From Todiramphus chloris collaris (Eukaryota > Chordata > Aves > Coraciiformes > Alcedinidae), in NCBI GenBank assembly GCA_025345505.1, contig JANVCC010000011.1, positions 10,638,184-10,702,183 of the forward strand: a stretch of 64,000 bases of DNA, in the 5' to 3' direction. The notes below the pieces were generated by a model that searched no databases, was not told where the DNA came from, and saw only the letters and a list, made by a program, of their open reading frames with translations. A program made the translations under genes and the position numbers. Positions 24,881 through 49,300 of the stretch are shown in pieces (the stretch's first letter is position 1; each line of letters starts with the position of its first letter).

Positions 24881-25110
24881 ACAGTCCTCAAAGATGCCAA
24901 GTCCATTCTTCTACCCCAAGGTGGAATTAGAAATACTTACGTCACACCTTACACATTTATCCAGCTTGCTTTTAAAATCCACCAGTCCTGCAGAGCCTAC
25001 ACCCTTCCCAGGTGACCCTAGTGCTCCACATTACTGTTAGAAAGATGTTACTGTTAGAAAGCTTTTTTAGTATCTGACTTAAGTGTCCCTTGCTTTCATT
25101 TAAGCCTGTC
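24881..25110 (-). mobile_element. Old CR1-type LINE relic
   Basis: On +, the word order matches the reverse complement of a CR1 3' region: TCCACCAGTCCTGCAGAGCC, CCCAGGTGACC, GTGCTCCACATTAC, GAAAGCTTTTTTAGTATCTG, ACTTAAGTGTCCCTTGCTTT and ATTTAAGCCTGT. The same order occurs in CR1 as a summary-phrase, 'collapse-and-recover' region before the 3' end. A 14-base piece (TTACTGTTAGAAAG) is duplicated in tandem at about 25034-25064. Diverged, so probably an old subfamily; the family call is from memory. Confidence 0.55.
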
Positions 25111-25206
25111 TATATAAATATATATATAAATAAGCATTTATATATATAGTGTATGTGTATGTGTGCATTCACATATACCTGTGCATATATATGTTGATAT
25201 GTATGA
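25111..25206. repeat. TA/TG-rich low-complexity tract
   Basis: Degenerate alternation of TATA and TGTG words (TATATATAAATA, TATATATAG, TGTATGTGTATGTGTG, CATATATATG). Alternating purine-pyrimidine DNA, unstable in length. It directly abuts the old CR1 relic. Confidence 0.75.
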
Positions 25207-28200
25207 ATCTATTTCTAAATCTGAAATCAGATGCTAGCCTATTTCGATAGCTTCATGTGGTTTCTTCTGCTTTCGATTGCAACCTGCTTGTTTTGTCCAG
25301 TTTTGTATGAAGGCACATAAGCAGAAAAGAAACACTCACACTACTCTAGGAGTTCCACTCTGCCAAAATCTCACCGTCTCCAGATGTATTTACTAAACTC
25401 CCAGTTAATGTTTTATTTTATACGAAAACTTGTTAGTCTCTCAGTGCTTTACTCTTAAGCAAAGAAGCCATACATTTTATACGCTTAAATGTGATAGTTA
25501 CATTATAAATTCCTCTTTTCCTTAAATAATTTACTGACAAATGATACCTCTTGTTTCTTTTGGTCCCTTGATTCCTGAATAATATAATTGTTTTTCTACT
25601 GTCAGGAGGGTTATTCTAAGAATAACTTTATATTGTGTACATAAGATAGCACATACATATGCTGCTTCCTTGGCTCACAGACTTTTTTCCTATACTCTCC
25701 TTCTTTGGAGAAATTCATGACCTTGACAAAATTTGTGCATTTTCCTATTATTTTAGGAAACTGCATCATCCAGGTACCTGATACAACTGCGTTCAATTAA
25801 CACCAACCAGACTAGGACACAAGGCACAGATGCATTGTGCTGTCTTGTCTGCTTGTTTTGTTTCTTAAAATGTAGTATGAAAGCTGTAAATTGACTCGTC
25901 TGCTTATATTAGCTGTAACATTTCAGTACATCAGGACCATTTAGACTGCATTCCAAAATAAGACCTTAATCCATCTTTCTGCAAGGAAGGACTTTTTTTC
26001 AAGTCTTTATTGTTTATGGCAAAGGGAAGACCCTTCCCTAAGGCTGACAGAAGTGTCAGCAGTCACTAATTTAAAATAAACAGGTGAGAGGCCACAGTTA
26101 ATAATCACAAATATTAGATGGCCTAGCCAAAAATACAGCCAGAGAGCACTGATCCAAAGGTTTCAGCTTAAGAAGTAAATCTAGAGCTAACGTAATGTGG
26201 GAGAACCCTAATAAAAGCAGAGCTGTGTTTTTGTGCAGCCTGTGCCAATATGCGAGGAAACAGAACCGTCCTTCCCTTCTACTGAGTTTTCATACAAGCA
26301 GTGGAGAAAAAAACAAAAAAAAGAAAAAAGAAAAAAACCCAGGCTCTCTGTAACATTCCAGTTTGTTTTTTCAATCTGTTCATGTTAATGGTACAATCGG
26401 GGATCTCCAGTTTTTGTGTCATCACTGCCAGCAGCAGGCTAGTGGAGCATCTCAGAGACAGACCACAGAACTGCAGTTCCAGCCACACAGGGCACTTCCC
26501 TCTTTTTATTACACTCTATAAAAGATGTCACACACGCTTTCTTTTAGCAGTCCTCATGAATCAGCAAAGAGCTGCAGAAGAGTGACCATCAGGGCACTCG
26601 GGAAAGAATCAGGTGCCAGCTGTCAAAGTGTTTCTTGGTGATTTACATTCTTTTTACCTATCTTTGTATCCAGTAGGAGGGAGAGGCCAGCAAGAAGCAT
26701 TTACATATTTGCATTTTACAGGACAGGCTGCAAAAAAGAGATGTTGTCATGCAGGAGCTGGAGGGAGGATTTCTTTCCTTTTATCTGAAAAAGATGTTCC
26801 AGTTCCTGTGGCTTCTCCCAAGATCTGCATTAGCAAGTCCAATTAGAGTATGTATGTCCTGTCACGGGTGGCAGAACGTCAGGGCACTGGGGAGCGCAAC
26901 ACCAAATTGCATGCACAGCCGTAGCTGTTCTTCATCTTTACCTCTCTCTTCCATTCTGTTTGGTGAACACTAGGGGCTTACACATGCTGAAGGAAAAATT
27001 TTCAACACGATTGATTTTGTCAGTAGCCTGTTTCAGGAGGTAAGAAATCAGCCATCTTGAATTCTGGCAATGAAATCTGTGCATGCAGACTGCAAAACGT
27101 GTGGCTGTCCCTTGGCAAGGTGGGTTAAGAAGGCAGCTGGTTTTCAGATAGCCCCATCCTTCATACCCTAAAGGACTTGTTCAGAGAGACATTACATATG
27201 CTAAAAATTCTGTTTTGATCCTCTATTTCATTTCTGCTTTCTCTGGTTGCAAAGTTTACGAAATCACCTTAGTTTTGGGATTCTCAGACTGTGATCATGT
27301 TGTTCATGCCCATGATGCCCCACTCTAGTGACAGCTGAGAGAAGGTGGGACTGAGGAGATGAAAAAAGTGGAAGGTTTCATTGATTAAATATAAACTATT
27401 AACTGCACTGAGACTGGCTTACAATTTCCCATTGTTGCTTCTAGAAAGCCCTTTTCAGTAGAAGCAAATTGCCATCCTTGTGGGAAAGTGCTGCATGTAT
27501 CAGTGAAACAAGTGATACTTTTGGGTAATCTTCCTGCTGTGATGGGACCCAGGCTGGAGGCCTCTTTCTGCTTCGTCTTTCTGTTAACTGCAAATGGACA
27601 AAAGCTTCAAGTTGTGAGGTTCCCTCACCAGTCAGCGGTGGGAGATTATTGTTAATCTTGTCTGTGCCCTCACCAATTTAACTGGCATTGGCCCAGGTCC
27701 CAGACCTAAGGCCAAGAAATACAGAGTGGAGTTCAGTCAGGTGATGCAGTGAGAATTACTGATCTCCCCAGCCATCTTGGGATGGCTACATGTTGTTTTG
27801 ATCCTTTGGCACAAAGCACAATGTTGTTGCAAGTCACTAGACGGTATATATGAACATATTACAGAGAACTTCAGTAAAGAAAGGTTTTGCATCCCTTAAG
27901 AATCTAGCCATAATTATTAAACTCTCCTTGAAAGCCCTTTTAAAAAAAAAGTCTTTGTTACCCATCTCCTCACTGTGGGTAACCTCATTCTCTCCAAGCT
28001 CCAGCTGGAACCTGCATCACGTATTGCTCAGTGCTCTGTTGCAAAAATCATTCCCCATTCGCAGCACTAAATCCCCTGCACACACTCCTAAAATATCTTC
28101 TCTGGTTCCTCATGCCTAACTAAATAACACAAAATCCTGATTCGCTGCATACCTCCCACAGCCATCCCAGCTGCTCCTGCCACCTTTCCTTTCCCCTCGG

Positions 28201-28704
28201 CCCTCTTCACTCATCTGAAGTTACTCATCAAAAATCCCCTCCTCCATCACTTTTCCAAGCTTTTTCTTTCACTGGACCCTTTTTGGGGAGGTAAGAGGAA
28301 GAGGTCATTTTAAATAAAACATTGTCCACTTCTTCCTCTCACAATGGTTTTAAAACTTGACATCATAACAAGATTTGAGCAGAGACACTCAACTTCTGGA
28401 TTTTCAAAGCATCCTGCTTATGCTCGCAAAGAGCCTGTGCTGTGGGGTGCTTGACTCGCCCAGACCTTGCAGCCCTAGGAATGGCAGCCTGGTTTGCTGC
28501 TAAGCCACCTGACCTCTTTGGCCTTGAGAGCTCCTGAGCATCAGTCAAGGTAGTTTCTTTGCACAGGTCTGAGAGTCAACAAATGTTTCACAACAGACAG
28601 CTCTGCTCTTGAGAGGAGACTTGAACCCTGTGCAGATATTGTCTTTATGAGTCACATCTTCCCCATCACCTTTTTACACTCTGTCCCCAAAAGTAGCTGC
28701 CCTG
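25207..28704. other. Intergenic DNA, no gene seen
   Basis: No gene recognised. Contains an A-rich run at 26305-26338 and a pyrimidine-rich stretch around 27950-28330. Short frames have no recognisable domains. Confidence 0.5.
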
Positions 28705-28890
28705 AGGCCTTTGCTTTGAAAGGACATAATCATATTGTCCACCCCCTCATTATCCCTCTTCCCAGCATCTGCACCTCATTGTATGGTCATCTCTTTCCGT
28801 TGTTCTCTTCTTAATTTAGTTTGGAAACTCTCTGGAGCAACAAGACATCATTATCTATTTTGTAAAGTGCCATTCAGAGCTGTAGCAGAG
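28705..28890 (+). mobile_element. Possible ancient L2/L3-type LINE tail
   Basis: The stretch TTTAGTTTGGAAACTCTCTG ... CATCATTATCTATTTTGTAA AGTGCCA resembles the 3' ends of ancient LINE/SINE families (pattern: TGTAAGCTCTTTGGGGCAGG ... TTTGTACAGTGCCTAGCAC). The resemblance is limited to about 65 bases. Confidence 0.3.
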
Positions 28891-30479
28891 TAGCACGTAT
28901 ACATGATAGAAATCCTACCTTTCCTTTTCCTTCAAAAGATAGGCAGAGCTGGTTGATGCTCAGCAGGTTAACACTCACTGCCCGACACATACTACCAGCA
29001 AGAGCTCCAGTTACTGGAGGTTTCCCTACACCAGAAGCAAGATCTCAGCCATGCTTTGCTTCTCACTGGGTGAGGCCTCCAGATGCTCCACTCCTGACAA
29101 CCATATTACCACAGAACATATTTTGATGGTAATGTTGGGAGTGCCAGAGCCGTGACAGTCAGTAACAAGGTGATTTCACTATCTTCAGAGTCAGAAGTAT
29201 GCAGGTTTCATCTCTGGCTTGGTAACATCCACAGGACACTCGCAGTGTTATTCCCACTGCGTTAAAGCACACACATCTGAGCTGTTTCCACCAGCATATG
29301 TCAAGCTGCCTCACATCCCACCCTTGTATGTCCCTCCGCTACAGGCAATCCCGCAGCACAAGGCAGGCAATTCCCTGGGCTGAAGGGAGGCAGAATTTTG
29401 TGGGGTGAAAACCCAGAACTACTTTTAGAAAAACATCATTTCCACCACAGCTCACAGTGTGGTCTGATGCTGGTTACAACAAGCAATAAAACAGATGCTG
29501 GTCTGGGAAGACAGCAGAATATCCAGCAGAACTGCTGCTATGTCAGTTTTCCTCCCTGCCCCTCTGAAATGGGTATATTCTTCCTGGCGTCACCTATAGC
29601 TTATACAGTGCTAATGTGCTGAGAACTGGACTAGATGTAAGGTCCTCAAAATAGTTTTCTGGAGGTACCCTGGAGAACTGTGAATCAGCCACTGGATGGT
29701 TACTGAAATAATTAATAATCCACTTCATTTTTAATAATGATAAAATATGTTTAATGGAGAAAAAAAAAAATCAATCAGCACAGATGATACTGTCAGCAGC
29801 AATGACAAAAGCTCTTTACTTGTTGCTAACGACATAAAGCACTAGTCACATCCCGATGTTTCCCCCGAATATAAGCCTATGCTATATGATCTGTGTACTG
29901 CTGGAAATGGGCAGCGAGGAGAGAGCAGTGGACAAGGAGACACTGGGCTCCGAGGCATGGCCTGATAGCAACCTTTACCCCAACCTGGGCACAATCCTCT
30001 CTCACGTCTGTCCTTCTGCATTTATCCCTATCTCTGAAGTATTTTTTTCGATTATATTGAAATTAAACGTTTTTTCTTAAACTGATGTAGGACTGATAGA
30101 AGCAGTGGGGACCAACCTCCAGGGAAGTGGAACCAAGCAGGGGGGGCACAATCATATTGCAAACACCGGCACCCCTACGCTGGGCACTCCAAGTGCTGCC
30201 ACGCTGTCCCTGCAAGGCAAAGCGCTGCCTGGAGCAGCAGTTACTGGGCTTGGGCACGAAGACCCAGAAGAACCAGGGGACGTGGGGACTTTACTAGCCG
30301 TTAACTCGGCACTGCTCCATCAAGCCATTCACTCGCTCGCCACGTTAGAAGCGGTGAAACACAGGAAGAGTTTAGCATTCAAGTTGCGTGACCTAGCTGT
30401 GAGTGAGGAGACGGGAATGATGTCAAGGAGGTTTTGTGCATGAAACAACCGTGACAACACATTAGCTTAGGTCAGACAC
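28891..30479. other. Intergenic DNA, no gene seen
   Basis: No exon or RNA gene recognised. GC content rises toward 30100-30450 as the PTCHD1 CpG island approaches. The + frame at 30105-30443 (112 codons) has no family resemblance I can identify. Confidence 0.5.
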
Positions 30480-30837
30480 TACCGCAGTGTGGAAGGAAGA
30501 ATGACAGTCAGCCTATCAATAACCAAAACAGGGAGCTGCTGCCGACTTGTACAGCAACAGGTGTAACAGCTGTCAAACAGAAACTTCCTCCTCGCCGATT
30601 TGTAAAACCACCACCCCTGGTAGTAACCGGACCCCGAATACAGACACCTTCGGCTTGAGGAGTAATAGCTAACGCCAGCTGACGGACTGAGCGTGCCCGA
30701 ATGCCCCAACAGTCAGAGGTGACAGGACCAACATGAGCATTTTCGCTCGTTTCTGTTATTTAATTGCGATTTGCATTTAAAGACGAAGCCGTCCACCCCG
30801 ATCGCTCCCCGCAGGGACGGGGGCGTACCTACGCACA

Positions 30838-30846
30838 GGTGAGAGG
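30838..30846 (+). other. Candidate splice donor for an upstream 5' exon
   Basis: CAG|GTGAGA: the exon would end at 30838 and GT is at 30839-30840. It matches the vertebrate donor consensus at all key positions and lies about 60 bp downstream of an octamer/TTTAAA pair. If used, it would splice a short noncoding 5' exon. No acceptor before exon 1 can be tested because of the gap. Confidence 0.25.
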
Positions 30847-30908
30847 AGCACTCAGCCACACGCCGCCGAGGTTGCCGGTCTGCGGTTAGGGGAGCGGCAG
30901 CGCGCTCC

Positions 30909-30938
30909 CACGGCACGGCACGGCACGGCACGGCACGG
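30909..30938 (+). repeat. (CACGG)6 pentanucleotide repeat
   Basis: Six exact tandem CACGG units. Every unit carries a CpG, so the repeat would be a strongly methylation-sensitive element within the island. Confidence 0.95.
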
Positions 30939-31078
30939 TCCTGGCAGCAGTGGCGAGGCCGGCGGGCGGACAGGGGTCCCAGCGTTGGGCGCAGCCGTAG
31001 CAGTCCGGTGCGACTCCAGCGACGATGTCGGGTGGTCAGGGACCACGAAGCCTCGCCGCTGGAGCCGGGTTTCCCTAA

Positions 31079-31107
31079 TGGGCATGTGCGGCGCTCGCAC
31101 ATGCCCA
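31079..31107. repeat. 12-bp perfect inverted repeat (hairpin)
   Basis: TGGGCATGTGCG (31079-31090) and its exact reverse complement CGCACATGCCCA (31096-31107) flank a 5-base loop. The arms contain GCATGTGCG-type words resembling NRF1 half-sites, and NRF1 is a common CpG-island promoter factor. Either a paired protein-binding site or a structured 5' UTR hairpin would fit. NRF1 assignment is inference. Confidence 0.7.
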
Positions 31108-31460
31108 CTCGGGCGGCGCGGGGCCGGCGGGCTGTGTCGCGCTGGCGGCGGCCACCGCGGTAGGAAGAGCAGCGGCAGCGCGGGGCGCGCCGTCGGGCAC
31201 CCCGGGACGTGGTTCGTACCCAGAGGGAAGAGCCCAGACTTTTCTGGCGCCAGGTTCCCGAGCCAAAGCCCCTCCCAAAACACACCCAACTCCCTCTCCA
31301 TCGTAGGGGGCGTGGAGGATGGCGGCCGCTCCGCGCCCTCCCCGTGTTTGCCCGTCGGGGGCGCGGGCAGCCTGCGCTACCCGTCCGTCCTGGGGGCGGT
31401 GGCCCGGGCGGGGCGGGAATGTGGCGGCGCGGCGGTGCCGGCAGCAGCGGCGGCGGGCGG

Positions 31461-31860
31461 NNNNNNNNNNNNNNNNNNNNNNNNNNNNNNNNNNNNNNNN
31501 NNNNNNNNNNNNNNNNNNNNNNNNNNNNNNNNNNNNNNNNNNNNNNNNNNNNNNNNNNNNNNNNNNNNNNNNNNNNNNNNNNNNNNNNNNNNNNNNNNNN
31601 NNNNNNNNNNNNNNNNNNNNNNNNNNNNNNNNNNNNNNNNNNNNNNNNNNNNNNNNNNNNNNNNNNNNNNNNNNNNNNNNNNNNNNNNNNNNNNNNNNNN
31701 NNNNNNNNNNNNNNNNNNNNNNNNNNNNNNNNNNNNNNNNNNNNNNNNNNNNNNNNNNNNNNNNNNNNNNNNNNNNNNNNNNNNNNNNNNNNNNNNNNNN
31801 NNNNNNNNNNNNNNNNNNNNNNNNNNNNNNNNNNNNNNNNNNNNNNNNNNNNNNNNNNNN
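31461..31860. other. Assembly gap (400 N)
   Basis: 400 unknown bases inside the PTCHD1 CpG island, entered from the left through a CGG-rich sequence (GGCAGCAGCGGCGGCGGGCGG-like) and left into CCGCGG-rich sequence. Very high GC or a repeat probably caused the gap. The true length may differ from 400. It hides part of the promoter/5' UTR. Confidence 0.99.
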
Positions 31861-31862
31861 CC

Positions 31863-45720
<13,858 letters not shown>

Positions 45721-46381
45721 TTGCACTCTGCTGTGACCAGGATCCAAGTTCAAAGACCTGGTTTCAATTACACGTTTGCCCATATATGTATCCTGAACAA
45801 TGACAAGACATGCATAGTGGACGACATAGTGCATGTACTGGAGGAATTAAAGGCTGCTCGTTCTTCTAATCGAACTAATTTTGCAATCACTTATCCGATT
45901 ACTCACTTAAAGGATGGCAGGGAAGTGTATAACGGGCACCAGCTTGGTGGGGTTACTGTGCACAGCAAAGACCGGGTGAAGTCTGCAGAAGCCATTCAGC
46001 TCACCTACTACTTGCAGGCAATCAACTCCTTGAATGACATGGTGGCAGAGAAGTGGGAATCCATTTTTTGTGACACTGTTGAACTTTTCCAGAAATCCAA
46101 CAGGAAAGTCAAAATGTATCCTTTCACTTCTTCTTCGCTTAAGGAGGATTTCCAGAAGACAAGCAGGGTGTCAGAACGCTACCTGATCACAAGCTTGGTC
46201 CTTGTGGTCACCTTGGCCATTCTCTGCTGCTCCATGCAGGATTGTGTCCGCAGCAAACCCTGGCTTGGCCTGCTGGGATTGCTGACAGTGACCCTTGCCA
46301 CCCTGACTGCAGCTGGGATCATCAATCTCACTGGTGGGAAATACAATTCCACCTTCCTGGGAATCCCCTTCGTCATGTTAG
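45721..46381 (+). CDS. PTCHD1: Patched domain-containing protein 1, exon 2
   Basis: Encodes residues 118-337 plus the first base of codon 338 (phase 1 at the 3' end; donor G|GTAACT at 46381/46382). The first part (118-270) completes extracellular loop 1: [26 protein letters not shown] and [12 protein letters not shown] blocks, with sequons at N133 (NYT) and N167 (NRT). Then come TM2 at about 271-289 ([19 protein letters not shown]) and TM3 at about 298-316 ([19 protein letters not shown]), opening the sterol-sensing-like domain. A further loop follows with NLT (319) and NST (326) sequons and GIPFVML at the end. No stops and no frameshifts. Closely matches mammalian PTCHD1 from memory. Reading on past the donor gives 134 unrelated codons to 46785, which is intron. 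Confidence 0.97.
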
Positions 46382-49300
46382 GTAACTATCTCCTATCTCC
46401 TCTCTCTTTTGTGTGTGTGTGCCTCCCTGACGCATTTCCCAGCAAACAGAGAAGCATCACTGCATGGCTCCCGGTGCCTCCTTCCTGCAACGCTGCCCCA
46501 TACCAAACCCACACAGCCTCTTTTCCTATACTGTTTGTACCATGCCAGGACATGAAAATCATGCCTGAGGCTCTGGTGTGGCATAGCCCATGCGGTAGTG
46601 AGGAACTAGGTTATGCCAACACTGTCTTGTGTGGAGGGGGAACACAGCTGCTGCTTTTTTGTGGATGTTTGATTCTGGTTTTGGTGGCCAGCGTTGGAGG
46701 GAAACCTTTGCAGAGGTCCTCGTGCTGCAACCACAGTGTCAGATGTGCTAACAAATCAAAGGGGCTGCGTGCGTGGGGCCTTTAGAGAGCGCTGGCTTCT
46801 TTGGAGAGCAGAGTGGTGCTGTCCTGGCTTGGCAGGCACTTGTCCGTGGGATAACAGCAGTGGTCGGCATTAGGTTGCTTTTCTCCTGAAGCTCCTGTGT
46901 TGGCTGTGTGAGCATAGGGAGTGTTTCAAAGCCCTCGGGTGGGAAGCTTTGCCTCCTCTGATCAGGGACAGACCCGTCTGGTTAGTGCCAGCAGATCCCT
47001 CAGTGGAGGACTATGGAGGGAAGCGGCATCAGCAGCTCCCTGGCTCTGGTGCCGGCTGAGGCATTTTCACACTGCCTTCACCCACTGTGAAGGGGTACAG
47101 GGTGGTTTCATTTTGGTTTGTTTTCCTCGAGGGTAGGAAAGAGGAGGAGAGAAGGACGGTCAGCTTGCTCCCAAGCCGCAATCAGTACTGCCTTCTGCTG
47201 GCATCAGGGCGTTTGTGGGGATGCCGCGCAGTGCATCCCAACAGGCAGGAGGACAAAACGAGCTCTGGAGAGCTCACAGCCTCTTTGTTTGTGTTTGGTT
47301 TGTAACCAGTGGGAAAAGCTTTGTGTGCTGTAGGTGTTTAATATGTCCTTATTCACGCCATTATTCAATTGTGGAGAATAATACATGCATTGATTGGATC
47401 ACAGCTTCCCCAGCTGAAAATGAGTGCTCAGTAATACTTGAGGTTTCAAGTGCAAGAGTGTCTCCACTGACTTAGTCACATCGCGTAGTGAGGTGACACG
47501 TTTCAGCGCAGCTGTTTTTATATCCAGCGCCAGGTTCCCGTGCCATGCCCATACTGTGGCTGTGGTATTGTTGCACTTTAATTAAAGATTATGCTTCAGT
47601 GCATCACCCTATAACATACAGAATATATTCAAGTGACAAAGAGAATTCAGCTACATGAAAATTAAACTGTATCATAATCTAGACGAAATGCAGCGCGAGA
47701 AACTCAAGAGTCAAAAGAATGCTAGTTTTCTGACCTGAGTCTTTGGTTTCTTTTGTGGGTTTTTATGCCTGTGAGTGTATTCAATTCAGTGAATTCAATT
47801 CCTCAAACTAAGTAGTGTGTATTATATATAATATTACATAGGAGAAGATTTCCAGATGTGTTGCAAGAGGAGCAGAAAATCAGACTAAATCCATCCATAA
47901 TGAAGTGAAAGTACCTGGGGAAAGTGTCTCAAAAGTGTGAAATATTAGCTCTGTTTAGGGATCAAGGCATCTGCTCGCTGGGACAGCTTTTCAGGTCTTT
48001 AATTCACTAATAGTGACTATGCCAAGACTTGAAATCCATAAAGACTTAACAGAGAACTATGAACAGTTTTGCACTTTTGGTTTAGTGCTCCTTTAACTGA
48101 CGAGCTGTATAGCCAACTCTGGTTGTATTTTCCTTTTTTTTATCCCCTGGTTTTTTTTTTGGTCTTGCTTAGTTGAAGCATTCCTCTCCTAAAAGGGGTA
48201 AGTTTCAAATATGCAGCTCAGCTCTTAGTGTGAGTGAGTCAAGACAGAGCAGCCAAGTTCATGTGAATCTTGCCTGCTTCCCCAGCTGCATAAAATCTCC
48301 TGAGGGACAGGAATATCAACAGGTGAACAGAAGGCACTATAGACACTCGAGTTTCTAATGAGAACTGTTCTAAACCAGCAGATAGGTAGGAAGGCAGGGT
48401 TTAATTTTTTTTTTTTTTCCTACAGTACAACAGAAAGATTCAGCATGCATTTCAAAATGTATTTCGTGTGTATATGTTGTTTTGTTTATATAGAATGGCT
48501 TAACTAAAGGTAACTGAAGGCTGGAGAAACAAACCACCTTCCATTATAGCCCGCTGTGCTACTTCCACTTCATTTCAGTGACCATCAGATTAGATCATAG
48601 ATTAACTGACTTTTAGAAAGCTAAAGGATTTCTGGCTAACAGTGTAGCCATGTAGCCGTTACTCATAATCTCATGGCTAAAAGCAAAAATTAGATAGAAA
48701 AAATGATTACACTGGACACATTTCAGGCAAGGCCCCTTTCCTAGTAAATCATTAATGAAGTTTTCCCCGGTTTATAGCAGCTGAGGTTTTTTAACTTTTC
48801 ATCAGCATCACAGAGCCAGGGCAGGGGAGGACATTCTTCAGACATCATCTGCCCTCTGCCACAGGACAAGATTACATTTTTCTTAACAGATACTTCTTGC
48901 CCTGCATTTTGTCTCCTCTTTGGGCTGCTTCCCTCTGTGTTTCACTGCACTACCATTACAGCATCTGCATCATGTCTAGCCTGAATTGCCCTTTTGTAAC
49001 TCAGCTGTCCTTATTTATCGACTGCATCTGGAAAACAATTTCTTATTTTATTTTGTGTATTTGGGACCACTCTCTCTTGCCCAGCCCTCTTCCCTTTTGT
49101 CCCAGGTTTTTTCAGACTATGTTTACCAGACTTCCAGCAATCTTCTTGCTTTTGGCCACTCCACATCTTCGAAGGAGTGCAGTGCCTAAATCTGGGCGCA
49201 GGATTCAGGCTGAGTTTTTCAGCAGCAAGTAGAGTAGGAGGATGACTTCACACATCTTGCATATGGCACTCCTGTTCATACATCCTCGTATGACATTCTT

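Noticed and set aside
46382-46785. Open frame continuing 134 codons beyond exon 2
   Set aside because: A canonical donor (G|GTAACT) closes exon 2 exactly where the family's next exon should join in phase 1. The read-through protein has no patched-domain similarity. It would only be real as a retained-intron isoform, for which there is no evidence.
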